Shown here: positions 54,864 to 63,952 of the stretch, in pieces
Layout: every line of letters begins with the position of its first letter
How positions within the stretch are numbered: the stretch's first letter is position 1
Source of the DNA: Burkholderia sp. L27(2015)
Lineage (GTDB): Bacteria > Pseudomonadota > Gammaproteobacteria > Burkholderiales > Burkholderiaceae
DNA: 64,000 nucleotides
Assembly (NCBI RefSeq): GCF_009765705.1
Contig: NZ_LMUX01000017.1
Span: forward strand, 348,937 to 412,936
Direction: 5' to 3'
Translations under genes and position numbers: made by a program
Notes under the pieces: model-generated
The model's input: the letters and a program-made list of their open reading frames with translations, nothing else
Told to the model about the DNA's origin: nothing
Database searches by the model: none

Positions 54864-55913
54864 TCATGCATCACCGCCGGCTCGACGTAAGGTTTCGTCG
54901 CTTATGTGTTCATATTCGATCGTCGCCTCACGAACTAAACGCGCCCGTGCAGCAGCCTCCCGGGCCTTCTCGAAGAAGAGTTCAGCGGTCTTCGGTCGAT
55001 CACCGTCGGCGATATCGCGGCCCATCTGTTCGAGTAGCATGGCGGCCTCTTCGAGCGCCCGCATGATTTGCCAGGAACCCTCCCCGATCGACGTCATGAC
55101 CCCGGACAAGAGCGCACTCGCGGTGTAAGCATGTCCTGTGTGACAGCGGAACCGGCTCTTTTTCCCTTCGGTCAGTTTGATCAGAACGCCGTGACACTCA
55201 GGACAAGAAAAAACCGACGGTTCCCCTAGCGTCATGACCCCTCTCCTCAATCCGTCCCCGCCAGCCGCGATAGCCACTTCGACCTTCAATTGTTTTCCTT
55301 GCATACCGACTTGCACAGTCTCAATACTCGAAGGGACTTCGCACAGTCGAGCGACCAAGCTACCGATCTCTGCAGCGGGTATTGAATAGTCAATCTGCAC
55401 GTGATCCAGCGCACTCAATGGCATCGAGTCGAACGCGGCATCGTCCGGTAGCTGAATCACCGTTACCCCGCCGAGCTCTTTTATAGTCCATAGCCCTGAA
55501 GTACCGTCGTCCAAGGCTCCCGACAATACAACGCCAATGACTCGCGAACCGTAGTTGTATGCGGCTGAGCGAAACAGCGCGTCAATGGACGGTCTATACC
55601 GATTTTCCTTTGGCCCTCGCTTGACCCCGACATGATCTCCCTCGATCAATAAGTGATGGTCCGGGCAAGCAACATAAATGCGCCCACGTTTTATTTTTTC
55701 TCCGTCGGTTGGATGACTGGCTGTCAGCGGCCCCGCACGACTTAGAATGTCCGGCAACACGCTAATACCATCTGGCGATACGTGCAGAACGACAAAGATG
55801 GCTGCGTCAATGTCATCCGGAAGTTTTGCTACGAGAGCACGCAAACTCGTTACGCCGCCTGCGGAAGCTCCAATCACGATGATGCGGCTGGCCACATCTT
55901 CTACAGGTTCCAT
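54864..55913 (-). CDS. CheB-type methylesterase-like protein with zinc-ribbon insert
   Basis: This 349-residue protein has a CheB catalytic domain without a receiver domain. The catalytic triad is visible: Ser in GASAGGV, His in VVLHVSPDG and Asp in GALDDGTSG. From about residue 225 a 'FSCPECHGVLIKLTEGKKSRFRCHTGHAYTASAL' segment with CxxC and CxxxH probably binds zinc. A helical C-terminal region follows. The ATG at 55913 was chosen from the family start (VIGASAGG). The 55942 stop of the giant sensor gene is 28 bp upstream, so both are in one unit. Stand-alone CheB proteins of this kind occur with CheB-CheR hybrids; no chemotaxis core genes are near. Confidence 0.85.
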   Translation of the reverse strand: MEPVEDVASRIIVIGASAGGVTSLRALVAKLPDDIDAAIFVVLHVSPDGISVLPDILSRAGPLTASHPTDGEKIKRGRIYVACPDHHLLIEGDHVGVKRGPKENRYRPSIDALFRSAAYNYGSRVIGVVLSGALDDGTSGLWTIKELGGVTVIQLPDDAAFDSMPLSALDHVQIDYSIPAAEIGSLVARLCEVPSSIETVQVGMQGKQLKVEVAIAAGGDGLRRGVMTLGEPSVFSCPECHGVLIKLTEGKKSRFRCHTGHAYTASALLSGVMTSIGEGSWQIMRALEEAAMLLEQMGRDIADGDRPKTAELFFEKAREAAARARLVREATIEYEHISDETLRRAGGDA

Positions 55914-55941
55914 TGTCGGTTCCCTCGTTGTCCTTGATCGA

Positions 55942-58900
55942 TCACTCGATCTTCGTTTCTGATTTCGCTGCGGACGCAAGCAACTGGATTAACAAGCCCA
56001 GGTCCACCGGCTTCGTCAGGTGGAAATCAAAACCGGCTTCGGCCGATCGGATTCGGTCATCAGCCTGTCCGTAACCGGTCAGTGCAATCAGCGTGGTGGT
56101 GCGAGTCTCCTCAGCGCTGCGTATCCGCTTCGCGACGTCAAGGCCGCTCATTCCCGGTAATCCGATGTCCAACAAAACGATATCGGGCTTGAAAGTCGCC
56201 ATCGTGTTGATGCCCTGCGGGCCATCAACACGAGTCTCGACTTCATGACCTTCGCTCGTGAGCAGAATAGCCAACGCTTCGCTCGCATCGGTATTGTCAT
56301 CGATGATGAGAATGCGCTTGAAACGGGTCCCGACTGGCATTTCTGTGACGGCCTCCGCGCTGACACCGGGAGGTACGACGTCAATCGGCAAATCGACAAC
56401 GAATTCGCTACCGTTGCTGCCATCGCTCAAGGCCTTGACGGTCCCGCCATGCAGTTCGACGAGGCGCCGCACGACGGAAAGGCCAACGCCCAAGCCGTTG
56501 TTCGGGTGGTCATGGGAAACGGGGCCCTGAATAAATAGGTCGAAGAGCGTATCGAGCATCGAAGGCGCGATGCCGCGGCCGTTGTCCTTAATGCGTAACG
56601 AAACGCGAGCGCCTATCTTTTGCGCATCCAGGCTGATCTCGCCTCCCGGCGCCGTGTATTTAGCCGCATTGATCAGGATATTCTCCACGGCCTGCGAAAG
56701 GCGCGTGGCATCGACGTATAACCAGACCGTTTCATCTGGCATCGAAATCGACAAGCGGTGATTCCGCTCATCGACGATGGGTTGACATACCTCGATCGCG
56801 CTCTCGATAATGGTTTTCAGCTCGGCCGGCTGACGATGCAGCTCGATGCTGCCGCGCGTGATGCGGGTGAGATCGAGCATATCGTTGACTAGGCGCGTCA
56901 TGGCGCGGCATTGTCTTTGAACGACGCCAACCGCCCAGGCTTTTTGATCCGCATGAGCGGTTTCGGTAGCGAGCACGTTGGCCGAAGCGCTCAGTGCCGC
57001 GAGTGGATTACGTAACTCGTGGCCGAGCATCGCCAAAAACTCGTTCTTGCGCTCATCGGCCAGGGCGAGACGTTCCGCTCGCTCACGCAATTGGGCATTG
57101 CTTCTGCTTCGGTCGGCAAGGTCGCGTTCCGTTGTCGCGACAGCGGTCAGATTGCCGAATTCGTCCGAAAGGAGCGACAGGGTGACCCACATATTGATCA
57201 CTTTGCCATTCTTGGCAATCCGTTGCGTTTCGTATGAATGCAGCGCTTTATCGACCGAGCCGCGCTCGATGAAATCGAGGTGCTCTTGCCTAGCGCCTTT
57301 GGGCAACAAGTCGACTACATTCATTTTCAGAGCCTCGGCCTCGCTATACCCATACATCGCAGTCGCGGTTCGATTCCACGCAATGAAGCGGCCTTTCAAG
57401 TCGAATACGGTAACCGCATCGTTCGAGTCCCGCACAACGGCGGCCAAGCGGCGAGACTGTTCGTTCGCTTCACGCATACGGGTCACGTCGGTCAGTGTGA
57501 CTACCACTCCAGCCGAAGCTCGGTGGTCGGCAAGGTAAGGCATCACGCGTCGGACGTACCATTCGCCGGTCGCGGTTCCGATTTCCTTCTCTGTCTGCTG
57601 AGCCGATTTCGAGAAAACTTCCTGAACGTCTGCAAGCAACGAAGTACTGAATGGATTCCCTGGAATATCGCGTATGGCACGCCCTATGTCCGGCAGCGCG
57701 AGTCCGAAAATTCGGGCAGCGCTCGGCGTAAAGCGTCTGATCAGGCCATCTTGATCGAGAAGCAACGTGGCGATCTGCGTGCTGGCGAGCAAGTTAGTCA
57801 TATCGGAGCTCAGGGCCTCGAGTTCACGCACCTTTTCCTCCAACCGAGCATTGATAACGCTCACCTCCTCATTGACCGACTGAAGTTCCTCCTTGGAAAC
57901 CTCGAGCTCCTCGTTGGAGGATCGTAGCTCCTCGTTAATCGACAAAATCTCTTCGTTCGATACTCTCAGATTGCTATTGCTGTTTTCGAGGTCCTCGATC
58001 ACGCTAGCAAATTCGACTTGGGTGGTCCGAAGCTCCTGTTCAAGATGATGCACGTCGGGATCTTCGCCCCATGAGTGAGCCTCTTCCTCGCGTTCGACCG
58101 CGGGCAGTCGGGCAAATACGACAACAAAGCCGTTCCTCGTACCAACAGTGCCCGACGGTCGGAGCACGGTGATTTCTACCGCCGGGGCGCTACCATTGCG
58201 TACTATCTCAGTGACACAATCGTCGGCGGGTTCTTGATTTGCGCGGCGTAACACGATACGCAATTTAAGGCGAAATTCCTCGCGAGCGATGTCAAGAATG
58301 CTCACACTGGGTTCACCCGGTGGTTGCTTGAGGTACTCATCGGCGGCGCCACTAACATAGAGAACTTGCTGAGCTTCGTTAATCAGGACCGATGCGGCAT
58401 GGTCCCGAGCCAACAGCGTTTCATTGACCAGTTCTGCATGTCCCTTCCGATGCCCGACGATCCTACGCTCGCGCGTCACCTCTTGACGATGGACGGCTTT
58501 GGTTACGAATCGATAGCTCGCATCGCTGGGCGTGACCGATGGCCCGCGCTGATAAATGCGCCACGCTTTTGACGTCTCCTGAAAGTGGCTTGATCCCGGG
58601 CTCGTGCTTTCCGATCGCCCTAGGAAAAGATATTTTCTCGGATTTAATGCGAAATGAAACAGCTCGAAGACACTTTGCTGGGCATCCTGCTCAAGATAAA
58701 TAAGCAGGTTGCGACAGCTAATGAGATCGAGCCGCGAGAATGGGGGATCGGCTATCAGGTTCTGCGGCGCGAACAGAATCGTCGCGCGAAGCTCCGGCTT
58801 GATTTGGTAGTCGTCGCCGTGCGCATTGAAAAACCTTGCCAATCGGGCTTCCCCGAGCGACGAAACGGCACTCGACGTGTAGATACCGCGGCGCGCCCGG

Positions 58901-59961
58901 CCTAGCGCGAGTCGATTCATGTCGGTCGCCAGAATTAGGAACGTACGCTTGATCGCACGTTGCTCTATCTGCTCAGTGAGCAGCATGGCCATGGAATAAG
59001 CTTCTTCGCCTGTCGCGCAGCCAGGCACCCATATCCGCAACGGCTGCATCGTATCCGGTTCTGCGAGCAATTCGTCCAAGACATGTTCAACTAACGCATC
59101 CCAGGCATCAGGGTCGCGGAAGAATTCTGTGACACCTATCATCATATCGAGACTGAGTGCCTTGGTTTCAGCAGGCGTCGCATTTAAAAATCGGCAATAC
59201 GCGGTGAAATTGTCGATACGATTGACCACCATGCGCCGCGCGATCCGCCGCTCGATTGTGCCTCGCTTGTAACCCCGAAAGTCGCAACCTGAGACAAGAA
59301 GCGCGTCGAGCACCGGCTCCAGATCGATCAACCGCTTTTTCTCTGCGAGGTCTGCGCCTGTCGCCACGCTGGAGCCTTCGATGTAATCGAAAAGTGCGAG
59401 CGGCAATTGTTCGACGGGCAATATATAGTCGACCACCCCCGTTGCGATTGCGCTTTTGGGCATCGCATCCTGCTCGGCGGTATCTGGCGCTTGCGCCATC
59501 ACCATCCCACCCTGCGCCTTGATGGCTCTCACGCCCACTGAGCCGTCCGCGTTCGCTCCGGTCAACACGATGGCGATAGCGCGTTCCCCCTGTTCCTGCG
59601 CCAACGAATTGAAAAATAAATCGATCGGCATCGACACCAGCGGTCGCTCGGCAGCGCGGCGCAATTTAAACGCCCCATCAATCACCTCGACAGACGTCCC
59701 CGATGCGATCACATAAACGTTGCCGGACGCGAGCTGAGCGCCGTCTTGAATGACCGATACTGGGAGCGCGCTGTCCTTGCCGAGGATCTCAGCGAGGTGG
59801 CTGGGTGAATCTGGCGACAAGTGGACGACAATCACAAACGCGACATCTCGGGGCGGAGCCGAGCAGGCTTGAAAGAATTTCTTCAGCGCCGGGAGCGCGC
59901 CCGCTGAGCTCCCAATCGCGACGATGCGCGGCGGAATCGGCGCCGGTAGAATTAAATGCAT
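55942..59961 (-). CDS. CheB-CheR-PAS-PAS-histidine kinase-receiver hybrid protein
   Basis: This 1339-residue signalling protein has in order: a CheB methylesterase domain (about 10-190; Ser in GSSAGAL, His in VVHLSPDS, Asp in GANADGS); a CheR methyltransferase domain (about 205-460; SAM motif 'VPGCATGEEAYSMAM'); a coiled coil of Glu/Asn-rich heptads ('LEVSKEELQSVNEEVSVINARLEEKV', about 640-720); two PAS domains; a kinase core with H-box 'LAMLGHELRNPLAAL' near 1020 and ATPase 'GLGVGLSVVRRLVELHGG'; and a receiver (1215-1335, Asp in DIVLLDIGLPGMSG). No membrane helix is seen. It probably senses a cytoplasmic signal and passes phosphate internally. The small CheB gene follows directly. Confidence 0.9.
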   Translation of the reverse strand: MHLILPAPIPPRIVAIGSSAGALPALKKFFQACSAPPRDVAFVIVVHLSPDSPSHLAEILGKDSALPVSVIQDGAQLASGNVYVIASGTSVEVIDGAFKLRRAAERPLVSMPIDLFFNSLAQEQGERAIAIVLTGANADGSVGVRAIKAQGGMVMAQAPDTAEQDAMPKSAIATGVVDYILPVEQLPLALFDYIEGSSVATGADLAEKKRLIDLEPVLDALLVSGCDFRGYKRGTIERRIARRMVVNRIDNFTAYCRFLNATPAETKALSLDMMIGVTEFFRDPDAWDALVEHVLDELLAEPDTMQPLRIWVPGCATGEEAYSMAMLLTEQIEQRAIKRTFLILATDMNRLALGRARRGIYTSSAVSSLGEARLARFFNAHGDDYQIKPELRATILFAPQNLIADPPFSRLDLISCRNLLIYLEQDAQQSVFELFHFALNPRKYLFLGRSESTSPGSSHFQETSKAWRIYQRGPSVTPSDASYRFVTKAVHRQEVTRERRIVGHRKGHAELVNETLLARDHAASVLINEAQQVLYVSGAADEYLKQPPGEPSVSILDIAREEFRLKLRIVLRRANQEPADDCVTEIVRNGSAPAVEITVLRPSGTVGTRNGFVVVFARLPAVEREEEAHSWGEDPDVHHLEQELRTTQVEFASVIEDLENSNSNLRVSNEEILSINEELRSSNEELEVSKEELQSVNEEVSVINARLEEKVRELEALSSDMTNLLASTQIATLLLDQDGLIRRFTPSAARIFGLALPDIGRAIRDIPGNPFSTSLLADVQEVFSKSAQQTEKEIGTATGEWYVRRVMPYLADHRASAGVVVTLTDVTRMREANEQSRRLAAVVRDSNDAVTVFDLKGRFIAWNRTATAMYGYSEAEALKMNVVDLLPKGARQEHLDFIERGSVDKALHSYETQRIAKNGKVINMWVTLSLLSDEFGNLTAVATTERDLADRSRSNAQLRERAERLALADERKNEFLAMLGHELRNPLAALSASANVLATETAHADQKAWAVGVVQRQCRAMTRLVNDMLDLTRITRGSIELHRQPAELKTIIESAIEVCQPIVDERNHRLSISMPDETVWLYVDATRLSQAVENILINAAKYTAPGGEISLDAQKIGARVSLRIKDNGRGIAPSMLDTLFDLFIQGPVSHDHPNNGLGVGLSVVRRLVELHGGTVKALSDGSNGSEFVVDLPIDVVPPGVSAEAVTEMPVGTRFKRILIIDDNTDASEALAILLTSEGHEVETRVDGPQGINTMATFKPDIVLLDIGLPGMSGLDVAKRIRSAEETRTTTLIALTGYGQADDRIRSAEAGFDFHLTKPVDLGLLIQLLASAAKSETKIE

Positions 59962-60171
59962 GGAATTGTCGTGCCGAAAGATTAGGCAGTTAGTATGCGC
60001 GCGATCCGGTTTCGCAACGGGAAATGGCCATGAAGATGATCTGACGCCCTCGGCGTCGACATGCCGTTTTCAAGCCACGATCGGGCCGCGAACGCCTATT
60101 TGCGCATCGTATAGGGAGTGGCAAGAACCGGCGGCTGAGAAATGAGAACTTCGCTGCGCCGGACTGGCGGC

Positions 60172-60363
60172 TTAATACCGAATCGGTATCTTTGACATTT
60201 CGTCACGCGGGGGATGCGCCGGGTTCGGCGAAGCGGGTATAACCACGGGAGGTATCTTGGGTTTACCGCGCTCTGGGGGTACGCTGCCAGGGGTCGGGAG
60301 ACCGGTTTCCTCTGGCACGTCGGGTGTTGACGGTGTACTTGTTGGTTTCTGGAGCGAGCTCAC
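60172..60363 (-). CDS. Proline-rich small hypothetical protein
   Basis: A 63-codon frame starting at GTG encodes a Pro-rich, low-complexity peptide (PDVPEETGLPTPGSVPPERGKPKIPPVVIP), ending in KIPIRY. No domain, signal or membrane segment is seen. Regular codon use and an ordered PEEx/Pro pattern suggest it is real, but the evidence is composition only. Confidence 0.4.
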   Translation of the reverse strand: MSSLQKPTSTPSTPDVPEETGLPTPGSVPPERGKPKIPPVVIPASPNPAHPPRDEMSKIPIRY

Positions 60364-60863
60364 GACATTCCATCCGGTTGCGCGTGCCTACAAAAATGTG
60401 GGGCTTTCTGGCTATCAATGAGATCAAAGATGGAATTGACACGCATGTCGCTCTCCTAGTGACGGGTGTCACCCCGTTAAGACAGCAATTAACGTTCCCG
60501 AACCTAAATGCGTGATTCTATTAATCGAGCAATCATTGATTGGCAGAGGTGTTCGACGATTGCGTTGATAGCGGGTGTCCCATTCTGGAGCAAAAGCAGA
60601 CAGCGGCGTATTTTGGTCGTACGGCCAGAATGGGTCGACATGCGCAGTTCGAACCTCCAAGCGATCCGCGTTGTGCGAGGTCAGTGCGAACTTCCGGGTG
60701 CGGCCAGTTGCGGACGTTCGTCTGCGAGCCGATAGGCGCAGAGCGGACATCCTGAAACTTCATCAGTCACTGACAATGACTATGCCCCTCAAGTTGAGGA
60801 CGAATGAGCCGTTAATGAGTTCAGTTAAGCGCATATAGACTCTGCCGCTCCGTCTCTTACGAA
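60364..60863. other. Gene-free stretch before the small-gene array
   Basis: Several short frames overlap on both strands, none with a ribosome binding site plus family features. It probably holds the promoter for the plus-strand array starting at 60864. Confidence 0.4.
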
Positions 60864-61226
60864 ATGAAATCAAAAAGTACCTGGGCCAGCCTGGACGCCT
60901 ATATGCAACTATGGGGCGGGCCTTTCCTAATGCTCGGTGGGATGCTTGCAGTGGGTACGGCCCTCTATATTTACCTGCTCGGACGCTACGAGATTGAGTA
61001 TCGCGATCAGACGCCACACCATGCGGTCACCACGCTGGAAGATGTGCGACTCCCGCGACCCGGTACAAAGCAGAGGTTCAACTATACCCGGCTGTTCATC
61101 TTCAAAATTGAAGGGCAGGAAGTTGAGTTTCCAGGCCCGTTTGAAGCATCCCCAGGAGAACCCATTGCGGTCGACTACATCATAGGTGCAAGCGGAAAGG
61201 TGCATGTCACGGATGTTGGCCATTGA
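60864..61226 (+). CDS. Small single-helix membrane protein at start of the array
   Basis: This 120-residue protein is not recognised. Residues about 18-41 form one membrane helix (GGPFLMLGGMLAVGTALYIYLLG). The rest is a soluble beta-rich domain ('LFIFKIEGQEVEFPGPFEASPGEPIAVDYIIGASGKVHV'). It is the first of several closely spaced plus-strand genes of the immunity kind. It could be an immunity protein for a membrane-acting toxin, or unrelated. Confidence 0.6.
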   Translation: MKSKSTWASLDAYMQLWGGPFLMLGGMLAVGTALYIYLLGRYEIEYRDQTPHHAVTTLEDVRLPRPGTKQRFNYTRLFIFKIEGQEVEFPGPFEASPGEPIAVDYIIGASGKVHVTDVGH

Positions 61227-61437
61227 CGTTTCGGACATTGCTGAATGTCGGCAAGACAATATCGGCCGTCGCAAAGCATTCTTGCCCCGATCTAGAGGTG
61301 GGTACGAATGCGGAACATGGTTTTGGATAGGGTGTGAGGAGCGGCAGATCAAGGGTAGCGCGCACTGTCTTGACCATACTTATTCGGGGACTAGCTATGG
61401 ATGCCAAAATTGCCAGGCTGTGCAAGCTCTTAGCTGA
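61213..61437 (+). pseudogene. Partial copy of the zinc-tail protein encoded at 63596-63952
   Basis: The frame has 74 codons. Residues about 20-55 match the C-terminal part of the minus-strand 118-residue protein: RKAFL..SRG, C.W.GC...Q...SA.C.DH.Y. The N-terminal CPDCGQLW part of that protein is missing. The frame overlaps the end of the previous gene and the start of the next, so it is more likely a remnant of duplication than a working gene. Confidence 0.5.
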
Positions 61438-61726
61438 TATCAGGCAGCTTCTGGGTGATGTCGGGGAAGCTCGCTGGGAGGACTGGATTGCGCGGGATTT
61501 GATGTTAGTCGAGAGCCTTGACGCTTACGGACTGGAGCATTTCCTGTCAGCGTTTGGCGGAATGGGCAGTATCAATGACCTGATTATTCACCCGATCAAC
61601 GGTCACCAGATTGCTCCAAGTGATGTCAATGCGACGAACGAAAAATTGAGAATCTTATTGGGCGAAGCCAGTTTGACCGGGAGAGAACTGTTGGCAGAGG
61701 AACAGGAGGCTAACCGTGCAAAGTGA
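61397..61726 (+). CDS. Immunity-like protein (DUF6966-type pattern)
   Basis: This 109-residue protein starts at the ATG at 61397. It is helical with 'EDWIARDLMLVESLDAYGLEHFLSAFGGMGSINDLIIHP', a pattern recalled from DUF6966 proteins (GGMGSxNDLxI). These are found in clusters of immunity genes next to polymorphic toxins. It overlaps the next gene by 11 bp. The assignment is from pattern memory and has not been searched. Confidence 0.6.
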   Translation: MDAKIARLCKLLADIRQLLGDVGEARWEDWIARDLMLVESLDAYGLEHFLSAFGGMGSINDLIIHPINGHQIAPSDVNATNEKLRILLGEASLTGRELLAEEQEANRAK

Positions 61727-61985
61727 AAAAGATCGATTGGGAGGCCCCCAGGATATTCATGCGGCTTGCGCAAGGCTTTTTGATGGCTGGTGCGAGCGAC
61801 GGGCGGTTACACCGTTGCGTGATTTTCTCCGTGGCTGGCCACTATCTTCGGGATTGACGGATGACTGGGCAAACCTATATGAGGCGCTACGTACCGTACG
61901 TGCAAACCATTTCGCCCTTCTGGCAGATGAGATGACATCCGTTGACTCGCTGATTCAGACGGTTTCGAAAATCGTTTATCGGTGA
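61716..61985 (+). CDS. Small hypothetical protein of the immunity array
   Basis: This 89-residue protein is not recognised. It has Trp-containing helices ('LFDGWCERRAVTPLRDFLRGWPLSSGLTDDWANLYEALRTVRANHFALLADEM') and no signal or membrane part. It overlaps the previous gene by 11 bp and its TGA overlaps the next ATG, the dense packing seen in immunity-gene arrays. Its function is inferred only from this context. Confidence 0.6.
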   Translation: MQSEKDRLGGPQDIHAACARLFDGWCERRAVTPLRDFLRGWPLSSGLTDDWANLYEALRTVRANHFALLADEMTSVDSLIQTVSKIVYR

Positions 61986-62467
61986 TGGCCATGATTGCGC
62001 GTGCAGACCTCGAAAAAATCGATGAACTAGGCGATGCTGATCTACGAATCGGCGGCTTTAGTCTTTGGGTTCACGGCCGACAATTTCCGGAAGCAATAGA
62101 TTATTGGGACGGAAATTGGCTGCTCGTTACTGCATGCTACATCTGTCCAGATGCCGCCGTAGTGGCGCATGGCTCTTTTGTTCGGCTCGATGAGATATCT
62201 AGCTTGGCGGACGGTTGTCGACGGCTGTATAGGACGCTAGCGGGTGAAGCTGGGCTACATTGCCTCGAGCCAAATCTGGACATCACTGTTGCGGCAAAGG
62301 GCCTTGGCCATTTCGATCTGCGTATTGCGCTTACCCCAGATCAAGTGAATCAACAGCATCTTTTCAAACAACAATTCGATCAGACCTTGTTGTCATCGAT
62401 CATTGCCTCATGTGATGTAATCTTGGAACAATTCCCGATGCGGAGTGAGAACGCTCCCATCCGTTGA
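61985..62467 (+). CDS. WapI-like immunity protein
   Basis: This 160-residue protein starts at the ATG overlapping the preceding TGA. The block 'FSLWVHGRQFPEAIDYWDGNWLLVTACYICPDAAVVAHGSFVRLDEI' matches the pattern of WapI-family immunity proteins (xxVxGRQFPxxxDYWDGNWL). Such proteins bind and block a specific contact-dependent or Rhs-type toxin tip. No toxin gene is in view upstream, so it may be an orphan kept against toxins of neighbours. Confidence 0.65.
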   Translation: MAMIARADLEKIDELGDADLRIGGFSLWVHGRQFPEAIDYWDGNWLLVTACYICPDAAVVAHGSFVRLDEISSLADGCRRLYRTLAGEAGLHCLEPNLDITVAAKGLGHFDLRIALTPDQVNQQHLFKQQFDQTLLSSIIASCDVILEQFPMRSENAPIR

Positions 62468-62504
62468 TTCCAATATCTGACAACAAAGGTAAGGGAAACG
62501 AGTC

Positions 62505-62927
62505 GTGCGATCCGAAGCAAATACCCCGGTGCAGGAGCGTACTCTTATTGTCGAAGGACGAGCCTCGCGGTCAGCGTTGGCTATCCTCAACGCGGGGCTT
62601 CCGAAAAGCAGACCAATTGATAGCGAGATATTGTTTATCTCGTTTGCCTACGCGGACATCCCGATAGGTCGAAAATTCACAACCCTTTTCCCCGAAAAGC
62701 AGCCCCATTTGGTTACCCGCACCAATTGCCAGGTCATGGCGGTTACGCAGCAATTCGCCAAGCCATTTGACGAGATTCCTCATGGCTGGAAGACAGTGTG
62801 TCTAGTGCAATTTGTGGGGGGCGTTCCGGACGTGGTGAGGTCGCTTCCTGAAGTGAACGGGTGGTATGAGAACCGCGATACCGTTTGTCTGTGCGATGAG
62901 GATACATGGTTGCGGCATATCGATTGA
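62505..62927 (+). CDS. Hypothetical protein of the immunity array
   Basis: This 140-residue protein starts with GTG after AGGGAA. It is not recognised. The centre has 'FISFAYADIPIGRKFTTLFPEKQPHLVTRTNCQVMAVTQQFAKPFDEIPHGWKTVCLVQFVGGVPDVV', with alternating beta-like segments and a late CLCDEDTW. No signal peptide or membrane helix is seen. Its place in the array suggests an immunity role. Confidence 0.55.
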   Translation: MRSEANTPVQERTLIVEGRASRSALAILNAGLPKSRPIDSEILFISFAYADIPIGRKFTTLFPEKQPHLVTRTNCQVMAVTQQFAKPFDEIPHGWKTVCLVQFVGGVPDVVRSLPEVNGWYENRDTVCLCDEDTWLRHID

Positions 62928-63105
62928 ACTGAACGGCCGCTTTCACAATGCCTTGGAGGTCCGCTTCGGGTCGGCGGCAGCTGGCCAATTTCGGATACTC
63001 GACACCGTTCGATACATTGGCCACAATCAGAAGGATTCACCCACCGCTGAGTTCGCTAGCAGGTGGACCCACCTTGCGGAGAATGCGGAATGCCCATTCA
63101 CTTGA
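62866..63105 (+). CDS. Possible partial small gene in the immunity array
   Basis: A frame of 79 codons overlaps the previous gene by 62 bp. The part after about 62900 reads well (ISIELNGRFHNALEVRFGSAAAGQFRILDTVRYIGHNQKDSPTAEFASRWTHLAENAECPFT). It has no clear start codon of its own with a ribosome binding site. It may be the 3' part of a lost immunity gene or a toxin tip. Confidence 0.35.
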   Translation: MRTAIPFVCAMRIHGCGISIELNGRFHNALEVRFGSAAAGQFRILDTVRYIGHNQKDSPTAEFASRWTHLAENAECPFT

Positions 63106-63401
63106 CGGACCGGTTGCGGGAAAACCTGTCGTGGCTTACTTCGACCTGGGAAGCAAAGCAACTTCAACATATTTCGTCTTTCAATGAGAAATTCCACGCG
63201 GCTCTGCTTGCGGTGCTTGATGGAAATCCAAGCCGCGCCGCGATTGAATTGGTCATTGAAGGAACCCGTGGCAAGGTGGCGGACGGCTACGCTCACTTGC
63301 TTGTCGTCGAGCCGGAGCGCGTTGCCAAAGACTCATTTATTCAATTGCGCATTCTTGGTGACATCTCGACAGAACTCGCGCAGATTCAGAACTCCTGTTG
63401 A
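63090..63401 (+). CDS. Hypothetical helical protein of the immunity array
   Basis: This is a 103-residue protein if started at the ATG at 63090; a longer frame begins at 63063. It is helical and soluble ('LTDRLRENLSWLTSTWEAKQLQHISSFNEKFHAALLAVLDGNPSRAAIELVIEGTRGKVADGYAHLLVVEPERVAKDSFIQLRILGDISTELAQIQ'). It is not recognised. It overlaps the previous frame by 16 bp and is the last plus-strand member of the array. Confidence 0.55.
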   Translation: MPIHLTDRLRENLSWLTSTWEAKQLQHISSFNEKFHAALLAVLDGNPSRAAIELVIEGTRGKVADGYAHLLVVEPERVAKDSFIQLRILGDISTELAQIQNSC

Positions 63402-63595
63402 CGACAAGCCATTCCCCCACTCCCCAAGTGAACTTCGACTGTCCGTTTCCGGCGATTCCGACTGATTGCAACGGGCCGACATGAGCAGGTCGCGTGGGTA
63501 AGATCACAGCCGGCCAGTAGCCGCCGGTCGGCGCCGCCGCACAAATCGACAATCGATAGCAACAAACCACGGCGTCGAAGTCGCGAAACACGTCT

Positions 63596-63952
63596 CTACT
63601 CGCGAACGCCGACCGCATAGAGATGATCGACACAGTACGCACTGTTATTTAACTGCGCCTCGCCGCAACCGTTCCACATGCAGCGTTGCGTACTAAGCCC
63701 TCTAGATTGCATTAGAAAGGCTTTACGATGAGTTTCGTCGCTCTGAGACCACGTCTCGACGGCCTCGAGTTTTATCGCTAGCTGCGTTTGATATTTGTCC
63801 CATTCGTCGACGCTCCAAAGCTGCCCGCAGTCAGGGCACTGGACTAGAGCTTTCCACGCCCCCGTAGCAACGTGCTTAAAATCCGGATAAAGTTGCTGTA
63901 ACGTCCCGTTCACGCGAATTATGCGCGCCAGGTCTTTGCAGTTACATGGCAT
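63596..63952 (-). CDS. Zinc-binding small protein with CxxC and Cys-His tail
   Basis: This 118-residue protein has three cysteine groups: MPCNCKD at the start, VQCPDCGQLWSVDEW near residue 39, and a tail with 'QRCMWNGCGEAQLNNSAYCVDHLY' near residue 90. The CPDCGQLW block is like a zinc ribbon and the tail would make a second Cys/His site. The function is not recognised. It is the only minus-strand gene of the array and its tail has a degenerate partial copy at about 61268-61400. The ATG at 63952 gives a compact start; the gene is complete in the window. Confidence 0.62.
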   Translation of the reverse strand: MPCNCKDLARIIRVNGTLQQLYPDFKHVATGAWKALVQCPDCGQLWSVDEWDKYQTQLAIKLEAVETWSQSDETHRKAFLMQSRGLSTQRCMWNGCGEAQLNNSAYCVDHLYAVGVRE

